The notes: generated from the letters alone by a model not told the origin. 64,000 nucleotides of DNA from Halichoerus grypus (GCF_964656455.1 NC_135721.1:82130754-82194753); one strand, 5' to 3'; positions 45,090-56,837 are shown, counted from the stretch's first letter. Numbers and translations are program-made.

Positions 45090-46486
45090 ATAAATCTTTA
45101 CAGGTTCAATATGTTATGCATGATGAACAATAGCGTATTGAGTTCAGAACTACCTGGCTTAGTGAAGGCATGAATAAGTCATCAAAAACCTCATTGAAAT
45201 ATGAGGAACTCACACCACTCACTCACCTTCACTATCAGAGTGGGACTCCCTCTCTTTGCGACCCAATCCCCCTGATTCGCACAGTGGACTCAGTACTCCC
45301 CTCTCTCTCCACACCGTCCCCTTTATCCGTCAGGCACCAACAGATCTGCCAACACTCAGGGAGCAAGAAAGCCCAGGCAACTAGTCTCTGTGTCTGGACA
45401 CGGGGCTATTCGCAGAAACTTCATATTCAAGGTACCAATAAGTATCAGATGAGAGAGCGAACAAAATGATTGATTGCCTGTTTCTCCACGAGAGCACCAT
45501 TTGGAACAAAAAACCTCATTATCAAACCATTGACACAAAAACAAAGTGAGTTGATGGCATCTTATGATTATGAACTAAAGCCTTCTGCTAACTACATCCT
45601 GGGTCTCCAGGCACCATGCCATTACACCTGACTGACAGATCTTAGAAGCAGGGGTTGTTCATTTATAAGTTAGCCACATAGTGCATTATGAATGGGTTTT
45701 CAGGCTCTCCAGGGCATAAGTCTTCAGGAGCTCTAAAATCTGGCCTACTGGGTTTAAGAGAAATTATTCCATCAGCTCAGCACAATGTAGGGAAGCGTGT
45801 ATAGGCTTTGGAAAACTCTAAGCACCTCTGACTGGCTCATCTTTTGATTGAATTCAGAAATCATCTGTTGCCTCCAGCTGACCATTTCTAAACCTTCTAA
45901 CTGTTGTAGCTTATTGAAGCCATGAGCTGGAATTGGTGTGCACAGGACAAAGATAAGACATATAAATCTTCATTCCTCTCATGAAGAACTGTAGCACATT
46001 TCCTCGGCAGGCAAATATAAGAAGTATTGCAATGGGGATACTCCAGTGAGATAAAAATATAGCTCTTGCCTTTTTCTTTTTTTTTTTTTAAATACCCCTT
46101 TAGCTGCAAACATACAGAAAGATGAAAATAATTTGTGCAAACAACAAAGAAGGTCAATAGTTCTTTAAATTATTTTTGCCCTTTTTATTGATCTAAACAC
46201 AAGAAACAAGGAGTTTCATCTGACTCTGGGGCAGAAACACTCAGCTCTCTTTGAAGTAATTGGTCCAAGGATAAAGTTAAGATGGAAGGAAAAGAAAATA
46301 CCTGGAATCAGGAAGTGCTATGGATCAAAGGATGCTCTTGCTCTGGGTAGGGAGATGGATGGGGCCATCTGTTAGGTTCTCCCACTGTGTAGGTCTGCAG
46401 GGTCAGCAGTGGTTCCCACTCTCACCTTGACCTGGGTCCACTGCTCCGCCTGATATGTGCTGCCAATCACCTCTGCACAGTCTCTA
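45090..46486. other. Unassigned non-coding sequence
   Basis: No gene. A 99-codon frame at 45170-45469 shows no domain. A T-run lies at about 46079-46090. Confidence 0.5.
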
Positions 46487-46505
46487 AGAGATTGTAATAG
46501 ACTTT

Positions 46506-46703
46506 TTTTTTTAAGATTTTATTTATTTATTTGACAGAGAGATAGAGAGAGAGCACAAGTAGGCAGAGAGGCAGGCAGAGGGAGAGGGAGAAGCAGACTC
46601 CCCGCTGAGCGGGGAGCTTGCCGCAGGGCTCGATCCCAGGACCCTGGGATCATGACCTGAGCCGAAGGCAGCCGCTTAACCGACTGAGCCACCCAGGCTC
46701 CCC
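46506..46703 (-). mobile_element. Carnivore tRNA-Lys SINE, antisense, young
   Basis: Near-consensus copy: AAGATTTTATTTATTTATTTG, GCACAAGTAGGCAGAGAGGC, AGACTCCCCGCTGAGCGGGG, CCGCTTAACCGACTGAGCC. A perfect 18-bp target duplication GAGATTGTAATAGACTTT occurs at 46488-46505 and 46704-46721. The CACAAGTAGGCAGAGAGGCA segment is the subtype mark used here to infer a non-canid caniform. Confidence 0.96.
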
Positions 46704-46829
46704 GAGATTGTAATAGACTTTATGCCTAGATTTTACATTATTTTTTCACATTTCCATGTAGAATACTCTCAACTTAAGATAAAGGGAAAATAGAGAGTAC
46801 AGTAAGGTTTCACAAAGCTGAGGTCTCTG

Positions 46830-46990
46830 GTTGGAGGATTAATCAGACAAACTTTTTGGAAAGCGGCTTTTGGAATGGTGCTAACTTTCAGCTTAGTAAG
46901 TCTGCGTCTGAGAATCCAGCCAAAGGAACAAACCCAAAATGTAAGCAGATGTTCAGTAACAATAGGCTCATCAAAGCATCTGAGACACTG
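46830..46990 (+). mobile_element. Possible old L1 fragment
   Basis: GAGAATCCAGCCAAAGGAAC, AACCCAAAATGTAAGCAGATG and TCAGTAACAATAGGCTCATC resemble a decayed ORF2 segment in which water-like phrases (CCAGCAATTCC, GATGTTCA) are typical of old L1s. Weak. Confidence 0.35.
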
Positions 46991-47109
46991 CTGCACCCTT
47001 GCAGACTAAGAACTTCTCACTGGGGGTCCGTCCAGTCACCGAGGATTAGCTGAGGGAAAAATCAATGATCGTTACGCTGATAGGCCAGTGTGTTCAAATA
47101 ATTCCTTAA

Positions 47110-47655
47110 GTAGACATGGAAATCAACATGTATGTGTGTGTCAGGCACTTTGGAAGGCATTGTCTCTTTTAATCTCTGCACCAACCCTGTGGAGAACAAG
47201 TGACCCTTGAATAACTCAGAGGTTAGAGGCACCAATCCCCACATAGTCAAAAATTCATGTGTAACTTTTGACTCCCTGAAATTTAACTACTAACACCCTA
47301 CTGTTGACCGGAAGCCCTACCGATCACATAAACAGTCAATTAACGCATATTTTGTATATGTATTATATACTGTATTCTTATAATAAAGTAAGCCAGAGAA
47401 AAGAAAGTGTTATTGAGAAATTTATAAGAAAAAAAAAAAACAAAAACAGTACTGTATTGTATTTCTTGGAAAAAAAGTCCGTGAGTGAGTGGACCTACGC
47501 AGTTAAGCTCTGTTGCTCAAGGGTCAACTGTATTCGCAGTTACTACTGCCATTTCCCGTTGACAAACAGGCACAGAAAGGTTAATTGAAACCTAAACAAG
47601 CTGGTAGTTAACAGAGCAGAGCTTTGCACTTCTTGTCCAGAGCTTGAGTATTTAA
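47110..47655 (-). mobile_element. MIR, antisense, split by a Tigger-like transposon
   Basis: The left half shows GTGTCAGGCACTTTGGAAGG and TTTAATCTCTGCACCAACCC, then GTGGAGAACA (to 47196). The right half resumes with ACTACTGCCATTTCCCGTTG, GACAAACAGGCACAGAAAGG and TTAATTGAAACC (from 47531). Joined, they follow the MIR complement order. The interruption is the element at 47197-47530. Confidence 0.75.
47197..47530 (-). mobile_element. Tigger-like DNA transposon, about 334 bp
   Basis: The ends are CAAGTGACCCTTGAATAACT and GTTGCTCAAGGGTCAACTG, complementary to each other. The interior, read in reverse, matches the element at 28894-36852: CTGTTGACCGGAAGCCCTAC, TGTATTATATACTGTATTCT and AAGTAAGCCAGAGAAAAG. 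Same family, opposite orientation. Non-autonomous; no transposase frame. Confidence 0.8.
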
Positions 47656-47969
47656 CGACTTCTTTTACTACAAGAGAATCCCCCCCAAAGTGCCTACGCA
47701 AATGCACCCCATTCCTCATTGAGACCCATTGCCATCATGAGCCATGAATTCCCCTGGAGGGAGATGGAGCCCTTGGTGATGAGGGTAGAATATGGCTAAG
47801 AGTTGTTGGTGTAATCAGGGAAGATGCAGATTCCCTCACTGTCCCCAGAACTCCCACCCCAGGATAGTGATGATGTTCCCACTTACCTTAATCAAGAGGG
47901 TACTTACAGAACTGACTTATCATTTTTAGGTGAATGAGAATCAGGATCTCTGGGTCATCATTTTTGCTA

Positions 47970-48095
47970 TGAATTCATTCCTAAAACCTACTGTGAGCCA
48001 GGCACTGTGCTGTGGTCCAGGTCTATCAGGAGCTAACACATCCCTGGGTTAAGGAGCTCAGAGCCCAATGTAGGAAAAAGACAAGATGATTCTGG
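47970..48095 (-). mobile_element. L2 LINE 3' end, antisense
   Basis: AACCTACTGTGAGCCAGGCA, CTGTGCTGTGGTCCAGG, then GGTTAAGGAGCTCAGAGCCC and AATGTAGGAAAAAGACAAGA. This is the complement of the L2 terminus. Confidence 0.65.
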
Positions 48096-48099
48096 TCAT

Positions 48100-48880
48100 C
48101 ATCGGGGAATTTGGAAAAGATAGGAGGATATGAATATTCAGGGACTGCTGTGGTCATTAGTCTATATCATATTCTGAATTTTTTTTTCTTAATGCCTTGC
48201 TCTCAATATTTTTTCTTACAAGATAACATTTTTGTCAAAAAAGCAGAGTGTATTTTAATGTCTCATTAATGGAGAATTCTGGTTAGTTGATCTTGACATA
48301 ATTGACTCTTTTAGTATATGTTCATTGTATGTTAATATTTAAACCAACTGCTTCTTCACGAAGCATTTATAAATTAAGCCTTTGAGAAAGGAAAGAAGCA
48401 AGGAAAATCCAAGCTGAATTTTTCTTTCTTCTTTTTTGGGGAGCGGGGTCATAGATAATGTATATAATGAAGTACAGGGTTGAAAATATATTTTTAAAAG
48501 CACTTTAAATGGACCAAAATATTTGAAAAAATATTTGTATCACATGTAAATGTAGCACATCATATACTTTAGAATTCCCAGATCCCTTAAGGGGACATAC
48601 GAAGTTAAAATATTTACTTTGATCAGGAAAACCTATGTGTTTCTATCTGAACACATTGTTAACAAAGCATTACTTCAGTCAGTTTCCAAGTAATACTCTC
48701 ATAATAGCAATTTTAAAATTAAACCCCCATTAAAATAGAGGTTGTCAGCCTGTTGTCCTTTTTCTGTTGCACTGCTATCTCAAAGTTGGCAGCAGCTTGC
48801 AAAACTTCTGTGGCTTAAGGGCCCTCATCACCCTCAGTATTACTCAGGCTCATCCTCCTTTTTCAGAATTTGAGAAGCAG
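48100..48880. other. Unassigned AT-rich sequence
   Basis: No gene or recognised element. Confidence 0.5.
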
Positions 48881-49425
48881 TGAAGGGGATCAGAACATGC
48901 CACCTCAAATACGTCACTTTGGCATAAGAAACTGTGCCAGGGAAAATTCTCTATTCTGTCTTTCTGCCTAAAAGCAGGGCATAAATTTCCCTTTGAGAAG
49001 GTGTTCCTCCCCTCTTTCCCATACCAGGAGGAGAACTGCTGTTAGTCCTGGGGACAAAAAACTGCCACTGAATTGGATTTGTAATTTTAAAAAACCTTAC
49101 TAAAAAAAACCCCTTGTCTTCCATTAGTTTCCCCATATATTTTACCTTCCAACGACTTACCACCCCAAGAAGCCCAAATCCCCTTTCCTTTGTCTTGTCA
49201 CCCTTCCACAAATTTATTGCCCTTCGCTAAGATATATATAAGTTCCAAATTCTAACCACTCCTTTGAGTTATTCATCACTGAATTCTCCCATGTGTATGT
49301 GCTTTGCATGCATAAATAAACAATTGTTTTCTTCCTCTTGTTAATTTGTCTTTTCTCCGTTTGATCCCTTGGCTCCAGCCACTGAACCTAAGAGGATAGA
49401 GGAAGAATCATTTTCTCCCCCTACA
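48881..49425 (+). mobile_element. Probable solo LTR of an endogenous retrovirus
   Basis: It begins TGAAGGGGATCAGAACATGC and ends CTCCCCCTACA (TG...CA). A TATA-like box (GATATATATAAG, about 49229) is followed about 85 bases later by a polyadenylation signal (GCATAAATAAAC, about 49309). TTGTTAATTTGTCTTTTCTCC comes next. This is the order of U3, R and U5. No viral gene lies beside it. An exact short target duplication was not found; the family is not named. Confidence 0.65.
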
Positions 49426-49429
49426 TCAG

Positions 49430-49649
49430 CAATAAATTTTTCCAGCCAGCCCAAGAATAAAAATACTTGGATAAGGTCATTGTCAAGAGAAAGGACAATA
49501 GGAAGCTGTCAAGTTGCAAGTTTCTCCACTAGAGAAACACCTTGATACACATATGCATACATCTCTATAAGGTGGGACCACAGAAGTAACACTACGGGGC
49601 TCTTAGAGAAGCATTGTCTGGAATAAGTAGAAAAACTGCAGAAGAATTA
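49430..49649. other. Unassigned sequence
   Basis: No recognised element. Confidence 0.4.
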
Positions 49650-49805
49650 TCATGCCCTTTTACACCCTGCTATGTTCTGGCCCGGTGGCTTTGGCCTTCC
49701 TATCCTGAGCCATAGTGTCTTCATCAGTAGAAAAGGTAATCATATTTACATCATAAGATTCCAAGAAGGATTGACTGTAATACACCATGCTTAATGTGAG
49801 CTAGA
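49650..49805 (+). mobile_element. MIR
   Basis: CCTGAGCCATAGTGTCTTCA, TCAGTAGAAAAGGTAATCAT, AGATTCCAAGAAGGATTGAC, then ACACCATGCTTAATGTGAGC, matching the MIR 3' half. Confidence 0.62.
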
Positions 49806-50869
49806 CTGCCTTCCCCTCTTCCCAGATTTCCTGATTAGGCGGGAGTCCCAAGTCATGAGAGGAAGGAGAGCAGGATGAGAATCCCTCACTGTGTTCTAAC
49901 ACCAGGCAAGATGCACTACCTGTGGAAATTATGAGATAACAGTACAAACCCACTGTTCCCCTGTAGACTGTTCCTCACTTTTCAAAGAAGCGCCATGTCT
50001 GTGATATCTGCCATCTGATCCTTAAAGCAATCCTGATCCCAAAAGATGAATGATCCACAGATGAAGGGGTGATTTACAGATAAAATGTGAAAAGATGTGG
50101 GCATTACTAGGCGGGAAGATGATGAAGGACTTAAACTGAAGAAAGGGAGGGAAAAGCCTTTGAAATGTTTTATTTCCAGGGAGGTGATTGTGCTCATACT
50201 GCCCGTGCGCGTGTGTGTGCATTTCTGAGACCGGCACAGAATGAATGAGCATATAAGAGGCCAGGGCGAGAGCTCACGGAGGCGGAGGCCCAAACATACC
50301 CTTGAAGGAAAAACCAATTATGCAGTGTCTCTACCACCTCAACATGTATTACCTCTGGTAAGAAATTCATCACAGATCCCGCCCAGCCCCTGCACTGCCC
50401 CACTGCGTGAGAAAGCCCCCACTGCGTGAGAAAGCCCCCACGAAGGCCCTTTTGTGGAGAAAGCAGGCAAAGACAGGCAAGACTGATGATGGGAAATTGA
50501 ACGTAAGGGGAATGAGGTGGCCAAGGATATCCCAAGGCTGCCTGTGTCTGATAGAAAATTACAAAAAGCCTTTAATTTGTTCATACCTGACAGCCACAGA
50601 ATTGTGAGGCCCTGAGTAGACAGTCAGCAAGGAGAATTACTCTGTCTTACTTCCAGAGCTTAGGAGACACTGGAGTGGGGTGGAAGACAATGGAACTAGG
50701 CTCCCCACCTTGCATGTTCGATTGCAGTGGAATTTCATACGTCAGCTGTATTGCAGCCAGTGTTAAGATCCTTCCAGAAACCCCCTTTTGAAGACAGGGG
50801 CTCAATTTGCATAACAGCTTGGAAGAATATGACAAAATATATTTTTAATATCCAAAACAGAGAACAGAA
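49806..50869. other. Unassigned non-coding sequence
   Basis: No gene. The overlapping minus-strand frames at 49982-50584 have no identifiable domain. A small tandem duplication at 50399 is listed separately. Confidence 0.45.
50399..50440. repeat. 20-bp tandem duplication
   Basis: CACTGCGTGAGAAAGCCCC occurs twice in direct succession. Confidence 0.9.
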
Positions 50870-51115
50870 GGGGTACAAAAGGTATAAACGTCAGTTATAA
50901 AATAAATAAGCCATGTGAATGAGAAGTACAGCATAGGGAATACAGTCAATAATATTGTAATAACACTGCACAGTGACAGATGGTGACTACGCTCATCACG
51001 ACGAGTACTGAGTAATGTACACAATCGTCCAATCCCTATGTTGTACGCCTGAAACTAATGAAACATTGCATGTGAACCATAGTTCCATAAAAAAGTTGAA
51101 AACAAAAATAAAGTA
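50870..51115 (+). mobile_element. Old L1 (L1M-type) 3' terminus, sense
   Basis: ACAGCATAGGGAATACAGTC, AATAATATTGTAATAACACTG, CTATGTTGTACGCCTGAAAC, TAATGAAACATTGCATGTGA and a final AAAATAAA-rich tail follow the 3' end of old mammalian L1s. Confidence 0.8.
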
Positions 51116-51689
51116 GAAAATATCCAAAGTCTGAATAAAGATTGCCTTCACCGCTTCATCAAAGCAGATTATTTATGAACCTGTGGATTTTAAGTAGAAG
51201 AACATGTAGGTAATAATAGCAAGTGGATGAACATGCACAGTGCCCTCCCCTTCCCACGTGGGGGCTGCATTGCATAGCCCTGCGGGCTACAGGAGCTCTG
51301 AACTTGATGGCAGAAAGATCGCATTTACATGTTCTTAATTGGGTCCCCTAAGTGCAGTGCCACGTCAGGCACTCGTGTAAGTACAGATCCTGGTACTTCA
51401 TCGTCGTTAGAGGTTATTTCTGTTGCTTTGAGACGGTTTTCTGCAAAGTTGTAAAAGGCAGGTGTGCATCTGGAAAAGGCCACACTTCTTCACAGAGGTC
51501 TATCTATCCTTTCTAAAAGGAGTAAGTAGTGACTGTGTGGCTGGGCTGGGTAGCTGGGAAGAAGAGGACAGCACATCCCTTCTCAGCAGGGGAGGGGGAA
51601 ACGAAAAGGAGCATCAGCAACCGTAACTTACCAGAGGAGGCGCCAGCTCTGCGGCTTCCTGCCAGCCGGACTCATCGTTTTCTCTCGTT
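51116..51689. other. Unassigned non-coding sequence
   Basis: No gene or repeat recognised. Confidence 0.45.
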
Positions 51690-52200
51690 TTTAAATATTT
51701 TGTTTTTCTTTTACTGATTGTAAATGCAGTGTATGCTCATTATAAAAAATAAAATCTTAACGTATACAATATAAAAATTGAATGTAAAAATAACCAATGG
51801 CCCTGCCACCCAAAGATTACGACAGTGGATGATTTTGGTGGATTTTCTTCCAATTCTTTATAGTTTCTCTTCAAATATCAGTGTCAGGGTAAAGTATTTG
51901 ATCATTAGTTCTTAACTGAACTCCATATCAAGAGTCATTTTCTATGCTTTCATATTTTTTTACACAGCATCAGTGTTAAAGGCTGCACGATAGTCCCATG
52001 TATCCACTGAACAGGTATATCAGTATGAATGTGCCCAGTACCCTAGCTGGGGGTGTTTAAGTTGTTTCTCTTTTGTGTTTTTTAATATATTTTTCAGTAA
52101 GCATGTATATATGTGACTACTTGCCTCATTTTTCAATTATTTCCTTAAAGTGGATTTCTAGAATTGGAACTGCAGGATCAAACATGTGGGGATTTTCCAC
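51690..52200 (-). mobile_element. Old L1 (L1M-type) 3' region, antisense
   Basis: GTATGCTCATTATAAAAAAT, GGATTTTCTTCCAATTCTTT, AAAGGCTGCACGATAGTCCC, then TAAAGTGGATTTCTAGAATTG and AACTGCAGGATCAAA. This is the usual complement order of an old L1 end. Confidence 0.65.
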
Positions 52201-54000
52201 TTTGTGGTTCAGATGGTTCCTCACAGACACAGCTCAGTTTCCCTTCTCTTGAGCAGGATGAGGAGGAGAAGTGGGTATTCAGGCCAATTCAGGACTAAAT
52301 AACTGCCTCACAATGACTGGTTGAGAACTTCCAAGATCTAACCCAAATTCTCCCCTGCACTCTTCTGTCATCTATTTCTTCATGCCAGAAATTCTTTTAA
52401 TAATCCTTTCGTTACAAAATAGACATAAGTCTTATGTTTTAAATAGCTATGCAGAAGAAACATTTTAACTCAATTCTTGAGGTACTTGTGATTAAACCAT
52501 GTGCCCCATTCCAATCCCCATATACTAGCAAAATTGTGTACATACAAAGACAGCAAATCATTCGATTCCTAAAAAGGAAGAAGTATGAAGTTTAAAAATT
52601 GGGCACGTAGAAGATAAAACTCATACTTGTCACCATGTTCCCATGCCAATTTTTGTAGGTAAAGGTACAACACTCAGCACCACCCCCACAAGACATCTTC
52701 TTGTACCTTCCCCACTTTGGAGACCACTGGACTAGTCACTGGAGTCAAAGGAATAGTCAGAGAAAAAGGAAATGAGATTTAATGGCCACCTGACTATGGT
52801 ACCTGCCCAAAAATTACCGGGAAACTGACATACCAGAAATAATAGAGGAGGGAAAATAACTTCCATCCCAACTTTGTCAAATTTGAAAACTCAAAGGGCA
52901 TCTGCCTCAGCTGTTCCAAAGTCATATCTAGGATGTGGTACACGAGAAAAAAAGAGGGAGTGATTGCTTTCCTCTTCATTTTCTCAATAAGATCTATTCT
53001 GTCTTTGCTGAACTTCACTAAGTAGCCATCTGCAAGCTCACTTCTTATAAACTTTAAAAGTTGTAACAGAATTTTATTAATGTATTTACTTATGAGTATA
53101 AGAGATGGAATTCAGCGTTAAATAAAGAACTCCACATCTAAAGAGATGAAGTCTTTAAACTCTGCTAAAGCTTCTAACTTGAAGGCAAGCATATAAAGTA
53201 TGGAACAGGAACTGAAATCTTTCAGAAAGTTCTTTACACTTTGGGACTCTATTTCTTTATCAAGGTTGGCTTTGTATTTGTTGTACAAAATCTTTAGAAG
53301 AAAATCTCACTTTTTACCAGCCGCTTTCAGGCTGGGCTCAACTCACACAGACCTCTTTGAACCTTATGATATACCTTGTTGAAATCAAAATAGCACGTCT
53401 GCATTAGTTCAGTGACCCACCAACCCAGAAGCCAGCTTACCATGACAGATTAGTTGAATTCAAGGTCATGGAGATAATCAGGGAGATAGATTATGGTCAG
53501 CCTTGGGAATTTTGAATATTTAAAAGATCTAATATTGCATTTTATTACTTAATGTGCTACAATTTATATAGATGGATAAATTGATATAGTGCCTAAGACA
53601 TGATTTTTTTGACATAATTTACTTCTTTTATTGATTTACTTGTTTGTATGTTCGGCCTTTAGTTCTCAAGACATCTGAGGTACAAAGGAGCAAGCTAAAA
53701 TAAGTAAAGGGTGCTTGTCCCTATATTATATTTCCAAAAATTGCCTTGTCCTTCTCTCTCTCAGTGAGCAAAGCCTACTCTTGGCATGGGACAGTGTTGC
53801 CAGAGCTATCTGGACTTCAAGGCTAGCTTGTCTCCAGCTCTCCTCACTCTCCTTCTTGTCCAGCCACACACCCTCTTCCCTTTGTTCATTTACACATGAT
53901 CCCAGGCTCCACACTCACTTACCCACAAGGATCAGAACTAAGCTTCCTCCTCTCTGCTTTCCCCCTCTATTCTCCTTCTACTTCCTCTTTCTTTAGCTCA
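52201..54000. other. Unassigned AT-rich sequence
   Basis: About 1.8 kb without a recognised element or gene. The 93-codon frame at 53715-53996 is Ser/Leu-rich and has no family. Confidence 0.5.
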
Positions 54001-54004
54001 TAGG

Positions 54005-54440
54005 TTGCTATAGAACGAACTCTTGGGTTCCCTCAGGTTTCATATGTTGAAACCTATCCTCCAGTATGATGGAGGTCTCTCACATAGGTACAAGGGAAAA
54101 AGTATTTTTTCCCTTGTGATGAGAACTCTTAGATCTACTTACTCTCGTACCTGTCATTTAAAAATACCATACAGCAGTGTCAATGACAGTTATCATGTTG
54201 TATATTACATTCCTGGTGCTTATTTATCTTATAATTGGAAGTTTGTACTTTTTGACTACTTTCATTCAATGATTTATTTTTTTTTATTTATTTTAAGTAG
54301 GCTCCACACTCAGCATGGAGCCCAATGTGGGGCCCAAACTCATGATCCTGAGATCAAAACCTGCGCTGAGATCAAGAGTCAGATGCTTAACCAAATGAGC
54401 CACCCAGGCACCCCCAATGATATTTAATTAACCCTTAAGT
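54005..54440 (-). mobile_element. Old L1 3' end, antisense, with a MaLR-like fragment at its left edge
   Basis: 54100-54270 reads CCTTGTGATGAGAACTCTTA, GATCTACTTACTCTCGTACC, CAGTTATCATGTTGTATATT and TTATCTTATAATTGGAAGTT, which is the complement of an old L1 3'UTR. The SINE at 54276 interrupts or ends it. The left 70 bases (TTTCATATGTTGAAACCTATC) resemble the start of an MLT-type LTR in sense. Confidence 0.6.
54276..54414 (-). mobile_element. Older short carnivore SINE, antisense
   Basis: TTTTAAGTAGGCTCCACACT, CAGCATGGAGCCCAATGTGG, CCTGAGATCAAAACCTGCGC, TGAGCCACCCAGGCACCCC. It is the short subtype without a CT-rich middle. The target duplication is CAATGATTTA (54267) against CAATGATATTTA (54415). 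Confidence 0.88.
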
Positions 54441-55724
54441 GTTAAGCTGAGAAAGAAACATCACATTACTCTTGTCAACAAAATCAACTTAAATATGGAT
54501 TACTCCCTAATCCTATCTACACACTTTGTCTCAGTAACATTTTCATGCTACAAACTTAATCTTAGTTTTAAGGTTTTATGTATTTCATTTAAACCCTCAT
54601 TTATTATTTATTAGGTTGTCATTTGTCTAGTCCACTGAGTACTATTACCCCTTAGCATGCATTCCTAGAGCAGACTTCTCTGTTGGCCACATCCATACAC
54701 GTGGACACAACTCAGCTTGGGTTTTATGGAACAGTTCTTAGCTATGTAACTTTGTTCTATTACATTAATGGAAGTTATTTCAGTTCATACTCTGATAAGG
54801 TTTTGATATGAATAAATAGATTAGAAAAAAACTCAGAAGGCATATATCATGTTTGGTTCTAGATAAATATGGTTGCTAAAAAGAAGGAAGAAATTCCAGG
54901 ACTTTAAGATATTCTGGATCTGGATGGTGGCCTGAAGAGGCAGTAGATATATCCTCATTCCTCTTTTTGAAGACTGATAAATTAAGTTTTTCATTTTTTC
55001 CCAAAAACATAAAAATAATTTAAATACAAGGTACAATTTGGTAAAAAGATTAAATAAAATTGGGGAACAAAAAGAGCTCATTGTTATTAGCAGAAGCTAA
55101 ATAACTAATAGAAAATATCAAAATCAGGTATGACTACTGGAAATTCTCAAAGACAATCCATAGTGGGAAAACAGGACAGAATTAAAGAAAAGAACAATGC
55201 AAGGTAGATGTGAATATCGAATATCACTAAAAAAAACCTTTGGTGCTGTGGAGTGGGAGACAGGTCTCTAAGTGCAGACAGTAGCTTCCCTTTAGGGAGA
55301 GAAGAATTTTTGAATTTTTATTCATTTTTATAAGCCAGGTGTTATCCTATGGAGGAAAAGGATCTTCTTCCTGAGAAGCAATCCTGTACCATATACATAT
55401 GTTTACAAAATATGTAAATGTACACGAGAAAAACATGATGCTCACACTTTCTTAAGAAACTGAACATTTTTAATTTCTAAGAATATTCAAGAATCTGTTT
55501 ATCTTTTTTTTTTATATTTTATACAATCCTATTGATTTCCAAAAATAAATTGTCTGTTTAAATGCTTCCAATCTTCCAGAATTGCAATATAATTTGCTGA
55601 GGTAAAACAATGAATAGTCATTTCACTGTACATATTTTGTACACTCTGCATGCTGCGCTATAGCCTGTGGGGGAAAACAAAGAAATAGAACAGATGATTA
55701 CTACAGTCAGAGTTTACAGAGTGT
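54441..55724. other. Unassigned AT-rich sequence
   Basis: No gene or recognised element. Confidence 0.5.
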
Positions 55725-56005
55725 TAAAAAGTTAAATAACAATGCAAGGGATGTAATGAATGAAAATATGATTAAATGCCACCAAAATAGTAGAGGCTAT
55801 ACATGATAAATCCTGCAAACTGAACAGAGAAAAGTATTCGCTGTAGGGTAGAATTGTTATGGGTGTAATTTGCATAAGCAGGGGAGAGAGTTCGTTTAGT
55901 ATTGGAAAAAGCATGAGTAGAGGTCTGGTGGCGTCAGTACAGGGAAGGGCTGGAGGACCACTATACTGATCATTCCGTTTGGAGGAAGAGACACAAAGCA
56001 AGTTG
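55725..56005 (-). mobile_element. Possible L2 LINE relic, antisense
   Basis: GAATGAAAATATGATTAAAT, CGTTTAGTATTGGAAAAAGC and ATGAGTAGAGGTCTGGTGGC resemble the complement of the inner L2 3' region. Diverged. Confidence 0.35.
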
Positions 56006-56559
56006 GATGGAGAGTTGGATTGTAGAGACAAACCCAGGAGTCTAAATTAATTAGAGTCAATTATTGATTCTCTATAAGCTCCTTCTCTTCTCTAACCACA
56101 GAACAAACAAACAAACAGACAAAAAACAACACAGATATTTCCAAAGGAATTATATCTCATCCACAGTTCTGGGAAGAAGACATCCCTGGATTACCAAAGA
56201 GAAGTCAATTATAATAGCCTAAATGGTGCTCTCTGGGATTTTTAGATCTTCCCACACCTTAGTCATCACGGGTACAGACAAAGCAGCTGAAAATAAAGAG
56301 AAAGAATCACTAGTAAAATTGCTGTTATAAATGTTTCACAGATAATCTCTAAATAGTAGATTCCATACTGGCTATAGATTCTGCTTTGCTAGCCATGTAA
56401 CTAACTAGGCTATTTTGCTTCATTGTGACGTCAAAATTAATATAATGAAGTCCCCAATTTAAGATGGTCGTTTCTGAAGGTTGACGTGGTTCAAGCTTCT
56501 CTTCCCCTGAGAGAATACAGCATTGCAGGCAAGGTTAATAGTGTCCCTCAGAGCTTTGG
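56006..56559. other. Unassigned sequence
   Basis: Contains a short (CAAA)n run near 56103-56118. Otherwise nothing is recognised. Confidence 0.45.
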
Positions 56560-56637
56560 GGGATCAGAGGTGAGGCCCAGGAATCTGCTTTTAACAAGCA
56601 TCTCAGTTGCTGTGGGCCTTTGGGTGTGTATCCCAAT
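56560..56637 (+). mobile_element. MER5-like hAT relic
   Basis: GAGGCCCAGGAATCTGCTTT, then TAACAAGCATCTCAGTTGCT, matches the MER5-type phrase with a TTTTAACAAGC core. Cut on the right by the SINE insertion. Confidence 0.55.
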
Positions 56638-56652
56638 CAACAAGGTAATACA

Positions 56653-56822
56653 GGGCACCTGGCTCTTGATATCAGCTCATTTCATGATCTCAGGGTCATG
56701 GGATCGAGCCCCGCAGTGGGCTTGCACTCAGCACAGTCTGCTTGAGATTCTCCCTCTCCCTCTACCCCTCCTGCTCTTGCTCTCTCTCTCTCTCAAAAAT
56801 AAATAACTCTTAAAAAAAAACC
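56653..56822 (+). mobile_element. Carnivore SINE, sense, with head deletion
   Basis: The head is GGGCACCTGGCTCTTGATAT, with about 30 bases missing compared with neighbours. Next come GGGATCGAGCCCCGCAGTGG, a CT-rich middle, TCTCTCAAAAATAAATAAC and poly-A. A perfect 15-bp target duplication CAACAAGGTAATACA (56638-56652 and 56823-56837) shows a recent insertion. Confidence 0.93.
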
Positions 56823-56837
56823 CAACAAGGTAATACA

